A DNA stretch of 10,796 nt, taken from assembly GCA_016781775.1 (NCBI GenBank), contig JADDPR010000129.1:1-10796 (forward strand). Direction: 5' to 3'. Source of the DNA: Rubrobacter sp. GTDB taxonomy: Bacteria > Actinomycetota > Rubrobacteria > Rubrobacterales > Rubrobacteraceae. Below the pieces are notes generated by a model that saw nothing but the letters and a program-made list of their open reading frames with translations, searched no databases and was not told where the DNA came from. This document shows, one piece after another, positions 1 through 6,000 of this stretch. The position numbers were made by a program, and so were the translations under genes. The first letter of the stretch is position 1, and every line of letters begins with the position of its first letter.

Positions 1-43
1 TTAGATAAGCGAGCACTGCCGAGGCGTCGAGCACGACATTCAG
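1..43 (-). CDS. PIN-domain toxin, 5' end only (partial)
   Basis: Only the first 14 codons lie in the window; the gene continues past the left edge. They read L-N-V-V-L-D-A-S-A-V-L-A-Y-L, the first beta strand and first metal-binding aspartate region of PIN (VapC-type) ribonucleases, which usually begin close to M-x-V-V-L-D-A-S-A. The frame opens at CTG (43-41), which overlaps the TGA stop of the upstream antitoxin gene (42-40) by two bases. GTG at 34-32 is the other possible start, but it would remove the leading residues of the strand. Overlap with an AbrB-like gene is the normal arrangement of type II toxin-antitoxin pairs. PIN toxins of this type cleave RNA, often tRNA. The call rests on a short stretch plus context, so it is moderate. 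Confidence 0.6.
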   Translation of the reverse strand, partial: MNVVLDASAVLAYL

Positions 44-261
44 AGTCCTTCTTCCTCTCTTCGAGCCTCCTCCCGACGTTCCGCGATAAGCTCGTTTACC
101 CAACTACGACCGGGATCGAGATGCGCATACATGCCCCGCAACCGGCGCACGGCGTCTCGCAAGGACACCAGTCGTACGGAACCGTCCGGCTGCAAGGTCA
201 GCACCAACCGATCCCCCTCCCCTATGCCAAGACGCTCTCGCAGTGCCGCAGGCAACACCAC
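40..261 (-). CDS. AbrB/MazE-like antitoxin of a toxin-antitoxin pair
   Basis: A protein of 73 residues from GTG at 261. The opening V-L-P-A-A-L-R-E-R-L-G-I-G-E-G-D followed by a short beta-rich stretch is typical of the swapped-hairpin (SpoVT/AbrB) DNA-binding domain. The charged tail rich in Arg and Glu (about residues 55-73) fits a toxin-binding segment. It should neutralise the PIN toxin and repress its own promoter. The first strand of the domain, usually T-I-G-x-R-G-R before V-V-L-P, is encoded upstream as I-L-G-N-R-W-G-A-G-R. That stretch is reached only from ATT at 291-289, because TGA at 297-295 closes the frame. So either an unusual start is used or the gene has lost its N-terminus. 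The stop overlaps the start region of the toxin. There is no clear Shine-Dalgarno for either start. Confidence 0.7.
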   Translation of the reverse strand: MVLPAALRERLGIGEGDRLVLTLQPDGSVRLVSLRDAVRRLRGMYAHLDPGRSWVNELIAERREEARREEEGL

Positions 262-325
262 CCGCCCCGCGCCCCAACGGTTACCGAGAATCGGTCAGAC
301 TCTGCTTTTCGTACTTTGTGGGCCA

Positions 326-353
326 TATATAAGGTGTACCACGGCGATATTAA
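326..353 (-). promoter_or_regulatory. Possible promoter of the toxin-antitoxin pair
   Basis: On the minus strand a TATATA hexamer (331-326) is preceded after 17 bases by TTTAAT. The matches to the sigma-70 consensus are only 4/6 and 3/6, but this is the only AT-rich island between the antitoxin gene and the genes to the right. The island also contains a near-palindromic stretch (324-334) where an AbrB-type autorepressor could bind. This is weak, position-based evidence. Confidence 0.3.
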
Positions 354-398
354 ACCCCACTTGAATCATTCGGTATGCAAACTGCGGTTGTGATCTAA

Positions 399-677
399 AG
401 CCTCCCGTCTGTTGATCTTATCGGCTACTTTGGGTTCGAGCCTCGCGCGGAGATCTCTTCACGGCCGTTCACATCTCGATGGCGCAACGTCCGCCTCCGA
501 TGCTACGCGGAGGTCGATGCCAAGCCGCGCATCGAAGCGGTAGCCTGCGAAAAAGGTCTGGGCAGAGGGCTATGGCGAAGGTATTCTCACCATCGTCCGT
601 GACCCGAGGACGTCACGGAGGGATTTGTGCTGCTCGCGGTGCGCGGCCACGGGCTCTACGGAACGGAAAGGGTTTAG
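399..677 (+). pseudogene. Decayed remnant of an unidentified protein-coding gene
   Basis: The frame beginning at 399 reads like real protein (S-L-P-S-V-D-L-I-G-Y-F-G-F-E-P-R and on through Y-A-E-V-D-A-K-P-R-I-E-A) up to about 567. The coherent reading then moves to the next frame (G-Y-G-E-G-I-L-T-I-V-R-D, 568-603). It returns to the first frame for E-D-V-T-E-G-F-V-L-L-A-V-R-G-H-G-L (606 onward) and ends at TAG 675-677. One inserted base near 567-570 and one lost base near 603 would explain this. Third codon positions in the last part are mostly G or C, as in real genes here. No usable start codon exists after the TAA at 396, so the 5' end is also gone. The alternation of strand-like segments suggests a beta-rich domain, but I do not recognise the family. 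It lies just before the DUF488 genes, so their promoter must be within or beyond it. Confidence 0.45.
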
Positions 678-712
678 CCATCGAGGATCAGGGAGCGGGG
701 AGCCGGGGCTCG

Positions 713-1270
713 GTGTTTACGATCGGCCACTCCAACCATTTGGCTGAGAAGCTCGTCGGCTTGTTGGAGGGGTACGGGATCGAGGTCCTGGTGGACACCC
801 GCTCGCGTCCGTACTCGAGGCACGCGCCGCACTTCAACGCCCGCGTTCTGGAAGCTACGCTACGGCGTGGCGGCATCGGGTACCTGTTTCTTGGCAGGGA
901 GCTGGGCGGACGGCCCGAGGGGGAGAAGTTCTACGACGCGGAGGGCCGGGTGGACTACGCGCTCCTCGAACGTTCGGGGCCGTTTCTCGATGGTATAAGT
1001 AGGCTTCTGGGCGAGATCCGGGCCCATACGGTCGCCGTGCTTTGTAGCGAGGAGAACCCGGCCGGCTGCCACCGCAGGCTCCTCGTCGGGCGGGCCCTGG
1101 GCGAGCGGGGGGTCGTCGTCCGGCACATCCGGGGGGACGGAAGCGTTCAAACGGAGGGCGAGGAGTCGGGCGTCCAGCCGGTCCTATTTGCGGAAGCGGA
1201 GGTTAGCCCACGGAAGTCTATACGATCGGTTTCACGAAGAAGACCGCGGCCGAGTTCTTCGGAACGCTGA
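713..1270 (+). CDS. DUF488 domain protein (first of two)
   Basis: A protein of 185 residues from GTG at 713, with GGGGAG (697-702) 10 bases upstream. An ATG at 479 is open in the same frame, but the residues before 713 do not resemble the family and overlap the remnant described above. DUF488 marks are present: T-I-G-H-S-N at 3-8, V-D-T-R-S-R-P-Y-S at 27-35, L-G-R-E-L-G-G at 60-66 and the signature L-C-S-E-E-N-P-A-G-C-H-R-R at 110-122 (C111, C119, H120). The biochemical role of DUF488 is not established; the conserved Cys and Cys-His pair suggests a catalytic or metal site. The family usually ends soon after a Q-P-x-L-F segment like that at 155-159. Here about 22 extra Ser/Arg-rich residues follow only because the frame runs over the next gene, so the natural stop appears lost. 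It overlaps the second DUF488 gene by 61 bases and was probably co-transcribed with it. Confidence 0.87.
   Translation: MFTIGHSNHLAEKLVGLLEGYGIEVLVDTRSRPYSRHAPHFNARVLEATLRRGGIGYLFLGRELGGRPEGEKFYDAEGRVDYALLERSGPFLDGISRLLGEIRAHTVAVLCSEENPAGCHRRLLVGRALGERGVVVRHIRGDGSVQTEGEESGVQPVLFAEAEVSPRKSIRSVSRRRPRPSSSER
1198..1202 (+). promoter_or_regulatory. Strong Shine-Dalgarno placed for an ACG start
   Basis: GGAGG, a full anti-16S match, ends 7 bases before ACG at 1210-1212. It decides the start of the second DUF488 gene: translation from here gives M-E-V-Y-T-I-G-F-T, the normal DUF488 beginning. No ATG, GTG or TTG is present between the in-frame TAG (1204-1206) and GTG 1300. Confidence 0.65.
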
Positions 1271-1647
1271 AGGGGGCCGGGATCCAACGCCTCCTCGACG
1301 TGCGGCTGAACAACGCCTCCCAGCTCTCCGCGTTCGCCAGGCGCGCCGATCTCCCATTCTTTCTGGAAAGGCTCTGCGGCGCGGAGTACCTCCACGAACC
1401 CCGGCTCGCCCCGACGGGGGAGATGCTCGACGCTTACAGGAAGGGTAGAGTGGGATGGACAGGCTACGCAAAGGACTTTACGAAGCTCATGCGGGAGCGC
1501 CGGGTCGAGGAGACACTGAACAGGGACCTCTTCAGCATCCCAACCGCGCTGCTGTGCAGCGAGGCCGAGCCCGAGCATTGCCACCGGCGTCTGGTCCTCG
1601 AGTACCTGGATCAGGCATGGGGTGGCATCCGGGCCGTTCACCTGTAG
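1210..1647 (+). CDS. DUF488 domain protein (second), apparent ACG start
   Basis: A second, clearly different DUF488 protein, 145 residues if started at ACG 1210. It has T-I-G-F-T-K-K at 5-11, L-L-D-V-R-L-N-N at 28-35, H-E-P-R-L-A-P-T at 62-69, the signature L-L-C-S-E-A-E-P-E-H-C-H-R-R-L at 114-128 (C116, C124, H125) and the usual ending W-G-G-I-R-A-V-H-L. The core is intact from end to end, so only the start is odd. The only canonical start early in the frame is GTG 1300 (CTG 1267 also exists). GTG 1300 would remove the first 30 residues, including the first strand and the T-I-G motif. Either ACG is used, an ATG has mutated, or there is a sequence error. The gene lies inside the tail of the first DUF488 frame and stops 7 bases before the dual-OB gene, so the three form one unit. 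Function unknown. Confidence 0.8.
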   Translation, partial: TEVYTIGFTKKTAAEFFGTLKGAGIQRLLDVRLNNASQLSAFARRADLPFFLERLCGAEYLHEPRLAPTGEMLDAYRKGRVGWTGYAKDFTKLMRERRVEETLNRDLFSIPTALLCSEAEPEHCHRRLVLEYLDQAWGGIRAVHL

Positions 1648-1654
1648 CGATACC

Positions 1655-2404
1655 ATGCAGATACTCGTAAACCACCTGACGCGCATGCAACCGGGATACG
1701 TCTGCGTGGCTGGCGTGGACGTGAACACGCTGCGCCACGTCCGCCCGGTGCTCCGGTACGGCAGGCTCACCACCGCCCTTCTCAGGCCCAACGGAGGCCC
1801 GCTGGACATCGGTTCCGTCGTGGACCTTGGCCCCACCGAGGACGCCAGCCGTCCCCCCGAGCTCGAAGACCGATACTTCGACCCCGCGAAGGCGGCGTGG
1901 CTGTTCGACGACGAGCCGGACGACTACTGGGACCTTCTCGACGAGACGTCCCGGGAGAGCTTGGGGGAGATCTTCGGCCCCGCGCTCGAGCTGTGGGACG
2001 AGAGCTGCACGGTCGAAGTAGGAGAGGGACGCGCCTCGCTGGGCTGCCTCAAGCCGGAGAAGCAACCGTGGCTGTACGTAGACCATCGGGGCACGGTTCG
2101 GATGATCCTCGACCACCTGACCCCCTCGGCCGACCTGGCGGTAAACGACCTGCGGCTCTACGAGAGCGACGGAAAAACCCCGCGCCGGAACCTCGTCGCG
2201 GACGTGCAAAGGCGCCTCGAAGCCGACGTCGAGACGATCCTGAGCGTCGGCCTGACGCGTCCCTGGCGCAAGAGGGGCGACACCGCCGAGAGGCACTGGT
2301 TGCAGATCAACAACATCCACCTCAAGGACAACCCGCTGTGGAGGTTGGGAGACGAACGCGAACAGGTAGCTTCCTCTACGTCCCACCCACCGTATCACTC
2401 GTAA
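1655..2404 (+). CDS. Dual OB domain-like protein
   Basis: A protein of 249 residues from ATG 1655. An upstream in-frame ATG at 1622 is inside the second DUF488 gene and adds residues that do not fit. It resembles what NCBI names 'dual OB domain-containing protein', which I recall as a common neighbour of DUF488 genes (from memory, not checked). Visible marks are C-V-A-G-V-D at 17-22, L-R-H-V-R-P-V-L at 26-33, the acidic block D-D-E-P-D-D-Y-W-D-L-L around 85-95, and a C-terminal L-T-R-P-W then H-W-L-Q-I-N-N-I-H-L-K-D-N-P-L-W-R. OB folds usually bind single-stranded nucleic acid or nucleotides, so it may present a substrate to the DUF488 proteins. There is no signal peptide or membrane segment. 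No clear Shine-Dalgarno precedes it; the 7-base gap after the previous stop suggests coupled translation. About eight residues (K-R-G-D-T-A-E-R) seem inserted between the two C-terminal motifs. Confidence 0.8.
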   Translation: MQILVNHLTRMQPGYVCVAGVDVNTLRHVRPVLRYGRLTTALLRPNGGPLDIGSVVDLGPTEDASRPPELEDRYFDPAKAAWLFDDEPDDYWDLLDETSRESLGEIFGPALELWDESCTVEVGEGRASLGCLKPEKQPWLYVDHRGTVRMILDHLTPSADLAVNDLRLYESDGKTPRRNLVADVQRRLEADVETILSVGLTRPWRKRGDTAERHWLQINNIHLKDNPLWRLGDEREQVASSTSHPPYHS

Positions 2405-2439
2405 CCACGCTCGCCGTCAGAACGCCTGCCCGCGAGTCG

Positions 2440-2454
2440 GCTAGAACTACTAGC
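2440..2454. other. Weak hairpin between convergent genes
   Basis: GCTAG (2440-2444), a 5-base loop and CTAGC (2450-2454) form a short inverted repeat at the meeting point of the dual-OB gene and the LarA-like gene, covering the latter's stop. The stem is only 5 bp with no T-run on either strand, so I do not call it a proven terminator. It is the only inverted repeat I see in the 45-base gap. Confidence 0.2.
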
Positions 2455-4027
2455 TCACCTCGACCATGAAGAGCGGCGGGACGTGCATGTAGGTCGTGCT
2501 CGGACTCGGACCCACGACGTCCTTGGACATTTCAAGGGCCTCGGCGACGGTGTCGGCGCGCCGCAGGCCCATCCTCGCCGTGGTCATCGGGTCGCCGCCG
2601 ACGAGGATGACGGAGCCTAAGTGGTCGAGGGCGTGGGCGGCCCAGTACAGGACGGTGAACGGGTGGACGCCGTGGTAGGCGTGGGAGTTGCGGTAGAGGG
2701 TCTTGTACCAGGGGTCTTCGGCGTAGCGCTTCTCGTACTTGTGCGCGATCTCCCGTATGTCGTTCGTGTGCGGGTAAGCCTCGTTCCACAGGTCGACGTA
2801 CGAGGGGTGGTGGACCTCGTTGAAGTCGGCGGGCATCGGGTGGGTGCCGATGAGGACGCCACCTTCGCGCACGAGGGGCTTGCCCTTGTACAGGTTGAAG
2901 AGGTAGCCGAGGAGCAGGTTGTAGACGAGCAGGGGGTTCATGATCGAGTTGACGTTGTACGGCCCTATGTACGGCATGCCCATCAACAGGACGTCGGCCT
3001 GCCCCGTAACCGGTACGACCTGCTGCTCGTAGTTGTGGCGCAGGGTCTCGGCGTGCACCGGGTCGGTGGCGCCGGCCTGCACGCTCGTCATGCGGTGCGG
3101 GGCCTTCAAGCTGTGGAAGATCTTTCGGGCCGCCGACCGCGGCATCGCCTGCGTCGCCTTGTGGTTGGCGAGGAAGTTCGCCTTCGTCACGACGCTCCAC
3201 TCGTGCTCGGGCTTGGAGAGGAAGTCGGCGGCGGCCGGGAAGGCGGAGTTGTTGAGGGTGGTCTCGATGTGGAAGACCTTGAACTGCTCGTCGAAGATCC
3301 TGCCCATCCTGTTGAACGAGCCGTGCATGGCGGAGTTGGGCGGGTCCATAAGGGACTTCGTGTTGGAGAGCGTGTCCGGGGTGTGGTTGTGGCGGATGGA
3401 GGACCAGGGCGAGAGGCCCGTGTGCACGGACTTGTGCCCGCCGTTCATCGCCACGGCGTTGATGTTGACGTAGACGAGCAGGTCGCTCTCGGCGGCCCGA
3501 CGGCTCACGACGACGTCCTCGCCCTTCTCGGTCTCCCCTATCTTCACGTTCCCGTCCGGATCCTCGGCGTCGTAGTTGTAGAGGTAGTCGGGGTAGAAGC
3601 GGCTCATGAGGTTCTTGCCGAGGGCGTGGCGAAGCTCGGCCTCCGTCATGCGGCGGTGGAGCCCTAAAGCCGCGATGATGTGTATGTCTTCGACGCCCCT
3701 GGCGTAGGCCTTCTCCACGACCTTCTCGATGACCATCTGCCGGATATCCGGCCTCTGCATCGGCGGCAGGGGGAGCGAGACATCGTCGAAGGCGATGGTC
3801 AGCTTCATGCCGGGGAAGAGGAGCTCGTGCAACGGCTCCATCTCCATCGGCTCCAGGAGCGCCCGCTCGATGGCGACGCCGGGGTCGGCGATGGGGTCGA
3901 CGGGGCCGGGCGGGTAGATCACGCGCGTCCCCGCCGGCAGCTTCTCGTAGTGGAAGCCGTCCCCCGCGTTGAACATCATCGGCGGGCTGTCGTTCTCCAG
4001 GATCTTGATGATACCGGGACGTCTCAT
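2450..4027 (-). CDS. LarA-family (DUF2088) nickel-pincer enzyme homologue
   Basis: A protein of 525 residues; ATG 4027 is preceded by AAGGGAGC at good spacing. It matches the lactate racemase LarA family. G-L-H-R-R-M-T at 122-128 corresponds to the LarA motif carrying His108. G-G-H-K at 196-199 corresponds to the GGRK motif whose Lys184 carries the nickel-pincer nucleotide. R-H-N-H at 212-215 places a His exactly 16 residues after that Lys, as nickel ligand His200 does in LarA. The second catalytic His of LarA (His174, ten residues before the Lys) is absent: the region reads V-Y-V-N-I-N-A-V-A-M. The protein is about 100 residues longer than LarA, with a long His- and Tyr-rich C-terminal half. 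It is therefore probably not a lactate racemase but an enzyme acting on another hydroxyacid. No larB, larC or larE cofactor genes are in the window. It is the last gene of the minus-strand run, 55 bases after the MOSC gene. Confidence 0.85.
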   Translation of the reverse strand: MRRPGIIKILENDSPPMMFNAGDGFHYEKLPAGTRVIYPPGPVDPIADPGVAIERALLEPMEMEPLHELLFPGMKLTIAFDDVSLPLPPMQRPDIRQMVIEKVVEKAYARGVEDIHIIAALGLHRRMTEAELRHALGKNLMSRFYPDYLYNYDAEDPDGNVKIGETEKGEDVVVSRRAAESDLLVYVNINAVAMNGGHKSVHTGLSPWSSIRHNHTPDTLSNTKSLMDPPNSAMHGSFNRMGRIFDEQFKVFHIETTLNNSAFPAAADFLSKPEHEWSVVTKANFLANHKATQAMPRSAARKIFHSLKAPHRMTSVQAGATDPVHAETLRHNYEQQVVPVTGQADVLLMGMPYIGPYNVNSIMNPLLVYNLLLGYLFNLYKGKPLVREGGVLIGTHPMPADFNEVHHPSYVDLWNEAYPHTNDIREIAHKYEKRYAEDPWYKTLYRNSHAYHGVHPFTVLYWAAHALDHLGSVILVGGDPMTTARMGLRRADTVAEALEMSKDVVGPSPSTTYMHVPPLFMVEVS

Positions 4028-4082
4028 GGGTGCTCCCTTCGGTCGCAGCTGTCGGCACGCCGCACCCGGCGGCTCCTAGCGA

Positions 4083-4757
4083 TCAGCTTGTCAGCTTGCT
4101 CTTTTGCCTCGCGGTCGCCTTCCGCAAGCGGGACTTCAGCATCCTCTTCCACTCGGCGGAGAGCTCGGGGACGGCGAGGAGGCGCTCGATGCTCGTGGCG
4201 TCGTGTCCCTGGCCGTGCATAATCCGGTTCGCCTCCGCGATGGTGACGCCTCGCTCGGGGCTCCCTACGAGGGAGATTTTGTCCCCCGCACGCACCTCGC
4301 CCGGCTGGAGGCACCGCAGGTAGAAGCCCGTGAGCCCGGTCTCCTTCACCCACCGCGCGAGCTCCCCCTCGCCGTGACGGGCGGCGAGCTTGAAGCAGGG
4401 GATGCGCGGCTGGCTGACCTGCGCAACCGCCGTCCCCACCCGGAACACGTCCCCGATCCGAACCTTCGCCTCCAGTAGTCCCTCGGTGGAGAAGTTCTCG
4501 CCGAACGCGCCCGGCTCCAGCTCCGGGTCGAGGCGTCCCCGCCAGTACGGGAGGTGTTCCACCGCGTAGACGCACACGGCCTTGTCCGGGCCGCCGTGGT
4601 GCTCGACGTCGGCCTGGCCGTCGCCCTCCAATCCGGTCTCCCTCAGCCGCAGGGGCCCCCGAACCGGAGATTTGAGGATGCCGCTTTGGACCTCGCCCCC
4701 GCCGTGGGCAAGGGGACGGGGCAGGCCGACGTTCAGGGAGACGAGATGGGCGCTCAT
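4083..4757 (-). CDS. yiiM: MOSC domain protein, YiiM-like
   Basis: A cytoplasmic protein of 224 residues, the same size as E. coli YiiM. GGAGG lies 7 bases before ATG 4757. The MOSC core shows G-D-G-Q-A-D-V-E-H-H-G-G at 45-56 with D-K-A-V-C-V-Y at 58-64, F-G-E-N-F at 85-89 and Q-P-R-I-P-C-F-K-L at 116-124. C121 is the cysteine expected to bind the molybdenum cofactor. Residues from about 165 form the small helical C-terminal domain typical of YiiM (I-A-E-A-N-R-I at 173-179). E. coli YiiM and YcbX are molybdoenzymes that reduce N-hydroxylated base analogues such as 6-hydroxylaminopurine, using electrons from a redox partner. The same activity is likely here, though unproven. It follows the alcohol dehydrogenase gene by 21 bases and is surely co-transcribed. 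Its link to the lipid genes upstream is unclear. Confidence 0.93.
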   Translation of the reverse strand: MSAHLVSLNVGLPRPLAHGGGEVQSGILKSPVRGPLRLRETGLEGDGQADVEHHGGPDKAVCVYAVEHLPYWRGRLDPELEPGAFGENFSTEGLLEAKVRIGDVFRVGTAVAQVSQPRIPCFKLAARHGEGELARWVKETGLTGFYLRCLQPGEVRAGDKISLVGSPERGVTIAEANRIMHGQGHDATSIERLLAVPELSAEWKRMLKSRLRKATARQKSKLTS

Positions 4758-4778
4758 CCTGGTGCCTCCGGTCCGGCG

Positions 4779-5987
4779 CTAGCGGTGGTCAAAGACGACC
4801 TTTACGTGGCCCCGTCGGCCGGAGGCCCGGGCGGCGGCTATGGCCTCGCGGTACTCGCGAAGGCGATAGCGCGGGCCGACGAGGGAGTCGAGCTTTATCT
4901 CCGGCGCCATGCCGAGCGCGAGCTCGAAGCTCTTTACCTTCTCCTCGCCGAGACGCTCCTCGACCCCGTAGGCGTAGGCGCCCGTGAGCTTTACCTCCCC
5001 GTGCCACAGGGGGGTGAGGTCCAGGGAGCTTCTGGCGCCCGGCATCCCGACGAGCGTCACCTCCCCGCCCGGGGCGCACAGCCTCGTTGCGTCCTCGATG
5101 GTTCCCGGAGAGCCGACGCACTCGAAGACCCTCTCGGCGCCGCCGAGCACGACCGGTTTGCCGAGCTCGGGTTTGTGTACCGTCGCCCCGAGGGTCTCCG
5201 GGAGCCCGCCGTAGATCTCCTTCGGATGGACGACCTCGTCCGCCCCTAGCCTCAGAGCCTCTTTCCCCTGACGCTCGTGCTTGGCGACGGAGATGATCCT
5301 GCCCGCGTCCGTGAGCCTGCGCAGGGCCGCCACGGTGAACAGCCCGATGTTCCCGGCCCCCAGCACGACCACGGTCTCGTGGGCTTTTGGAGAAGCCGCG
5401 AGCGCCGCGTGTACCGCGCAGGCCAGGGGCTCTATCGCGACGGCCGCCTCGTCGGTGACGCCGTCGGGGACCGGGTGGAGCTGCGAGGGATGGGCGACGA
5501 GCGTCCCCTCGGACCACCCCCCGCCGGTCGAGCCGCAAAACCCGGTTTGTATGCCTGCCGCGATGTCGCCCTCCGTCACCTTGACGCAGAGGGCGTAACG
5601 GCCGGTGGCGCAGTAGGCGCACGGCGGGTCGACGCCGCGCACGGTGCAGTTGAGCGCGGGCTCGACTACGACCCGCTCCCCGGCCTCGAAACCACCGTTG
5701 CTCTCGACGACCTCTCCGACGATCTCGTGCCCCATGACGAAGGGCGGCGAGGTGAGGGGCGAGAAGTACGGCGAGCTCTCGGCGCTCAGGGTGCCGAGGT
5801 CCGAGCCGCAGATGCCGGACAGGAGCGGCCGGACGCGCACCCACTCCGGCGTCGGGAGCTCGGGCTCCGGGATGTTCGCAAGGGCGAGCGGAGAGAGGAG
5901 GCTCGTATCGAGCCCCTTTACGCGGGACGCCGCGGCGCGCATGAGGAGGTAGCGCGGGACGCTTTTTTTGTACCGGAGGGCTAGCAT
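4779..5987 (-). CDS. Zinc-dependent MDR alcohol dehydrogenase
   Basis: A protein of 402 residues of the medium-chain dehydrogenase family. The catalytic zinc site is visible as G-I-C-G-S-D (C60), G-H-E (H87, E88) and probably E186 in I-E-P-L-A-C. The structural zinc site is C114, C123, C126 and C134. The nucleotide-binding Rossmann fold has L-G-A-G-N-I-G at 209-215. Members oxidise alcohols or polyols with NAD(P)+ or reduce the aldehyde; the sequence does not fix the substrate. I chose ATG 5987 because M-L-A-L-R-Y-K-K-S-V-P-R is a normal first strand for this family; the next Met (16) would cut it off. No good Shine-Dalgarno precedes this ATG. The 13-base gap after the reductase-phosphatase gene suggests coupled translation, and makes a fatty aldehyde or alcohol an attractive but untested substrate. 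Confidence 0.92.
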   Translation of the reverse strand: MLALRYKKSVPRYLLMRAAASRVKGLDTSLLSPLALANIPEPELPTPEWVRVRPLLSGICGSDLGTLSAESSPYFSPLTSPPFVMGHEIVGEVVESNGGFEAGERVVVEPALNCTVRGVDPPCAYCATGRYALCVKVTEGDIAAGIQTGFCGSTGGGWSEGTLVAHPSQLHPVPDGVTDEAAVAIEPLACAVHAALAASPKAHETVVVLGAGNIGLFTVAALRRLTDAGRIISVAKHERQGKEALRLGADEVVHPKEIYGGLPETLGATVHKPELGKPVVLGGAERVFECVGSPGTIEDATRLCAPGGEVTLVGMPGARSSLDLTPLWHGEVKLTGAYAYGVEERLGEEKVKSFELALGMAPEIKLDSLVGPRYRLREYREAIAAARASGRRGHVKVVFDHR

Positions 5988-6000
5988 GGAGCGGTAGGGG

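Noticed and set aside
559..587. Possible promoter TGGGCA-N17-TATTCT for the DUF488 cluster
   Set aside because: Both hexamers match only 4 of 6 and they lie inside the decayed gene remnant; such matches are expected by chance.
479..712. Using ATG 479 as the start of the first DUF488 gene (263 residues)
   Set aside because: The extra 78 residues show no DUF488 similarity and overlap a remnant coding in another frame; GTG 713 has a ribosome site and gives the normal family start.
2621..3667. Long open frame (348 codons) opposite the LarA-like gene
   Set aside because: Val/Glu/Gly/His-rich translation typical of the complement of a GC-rich gene; no family features.
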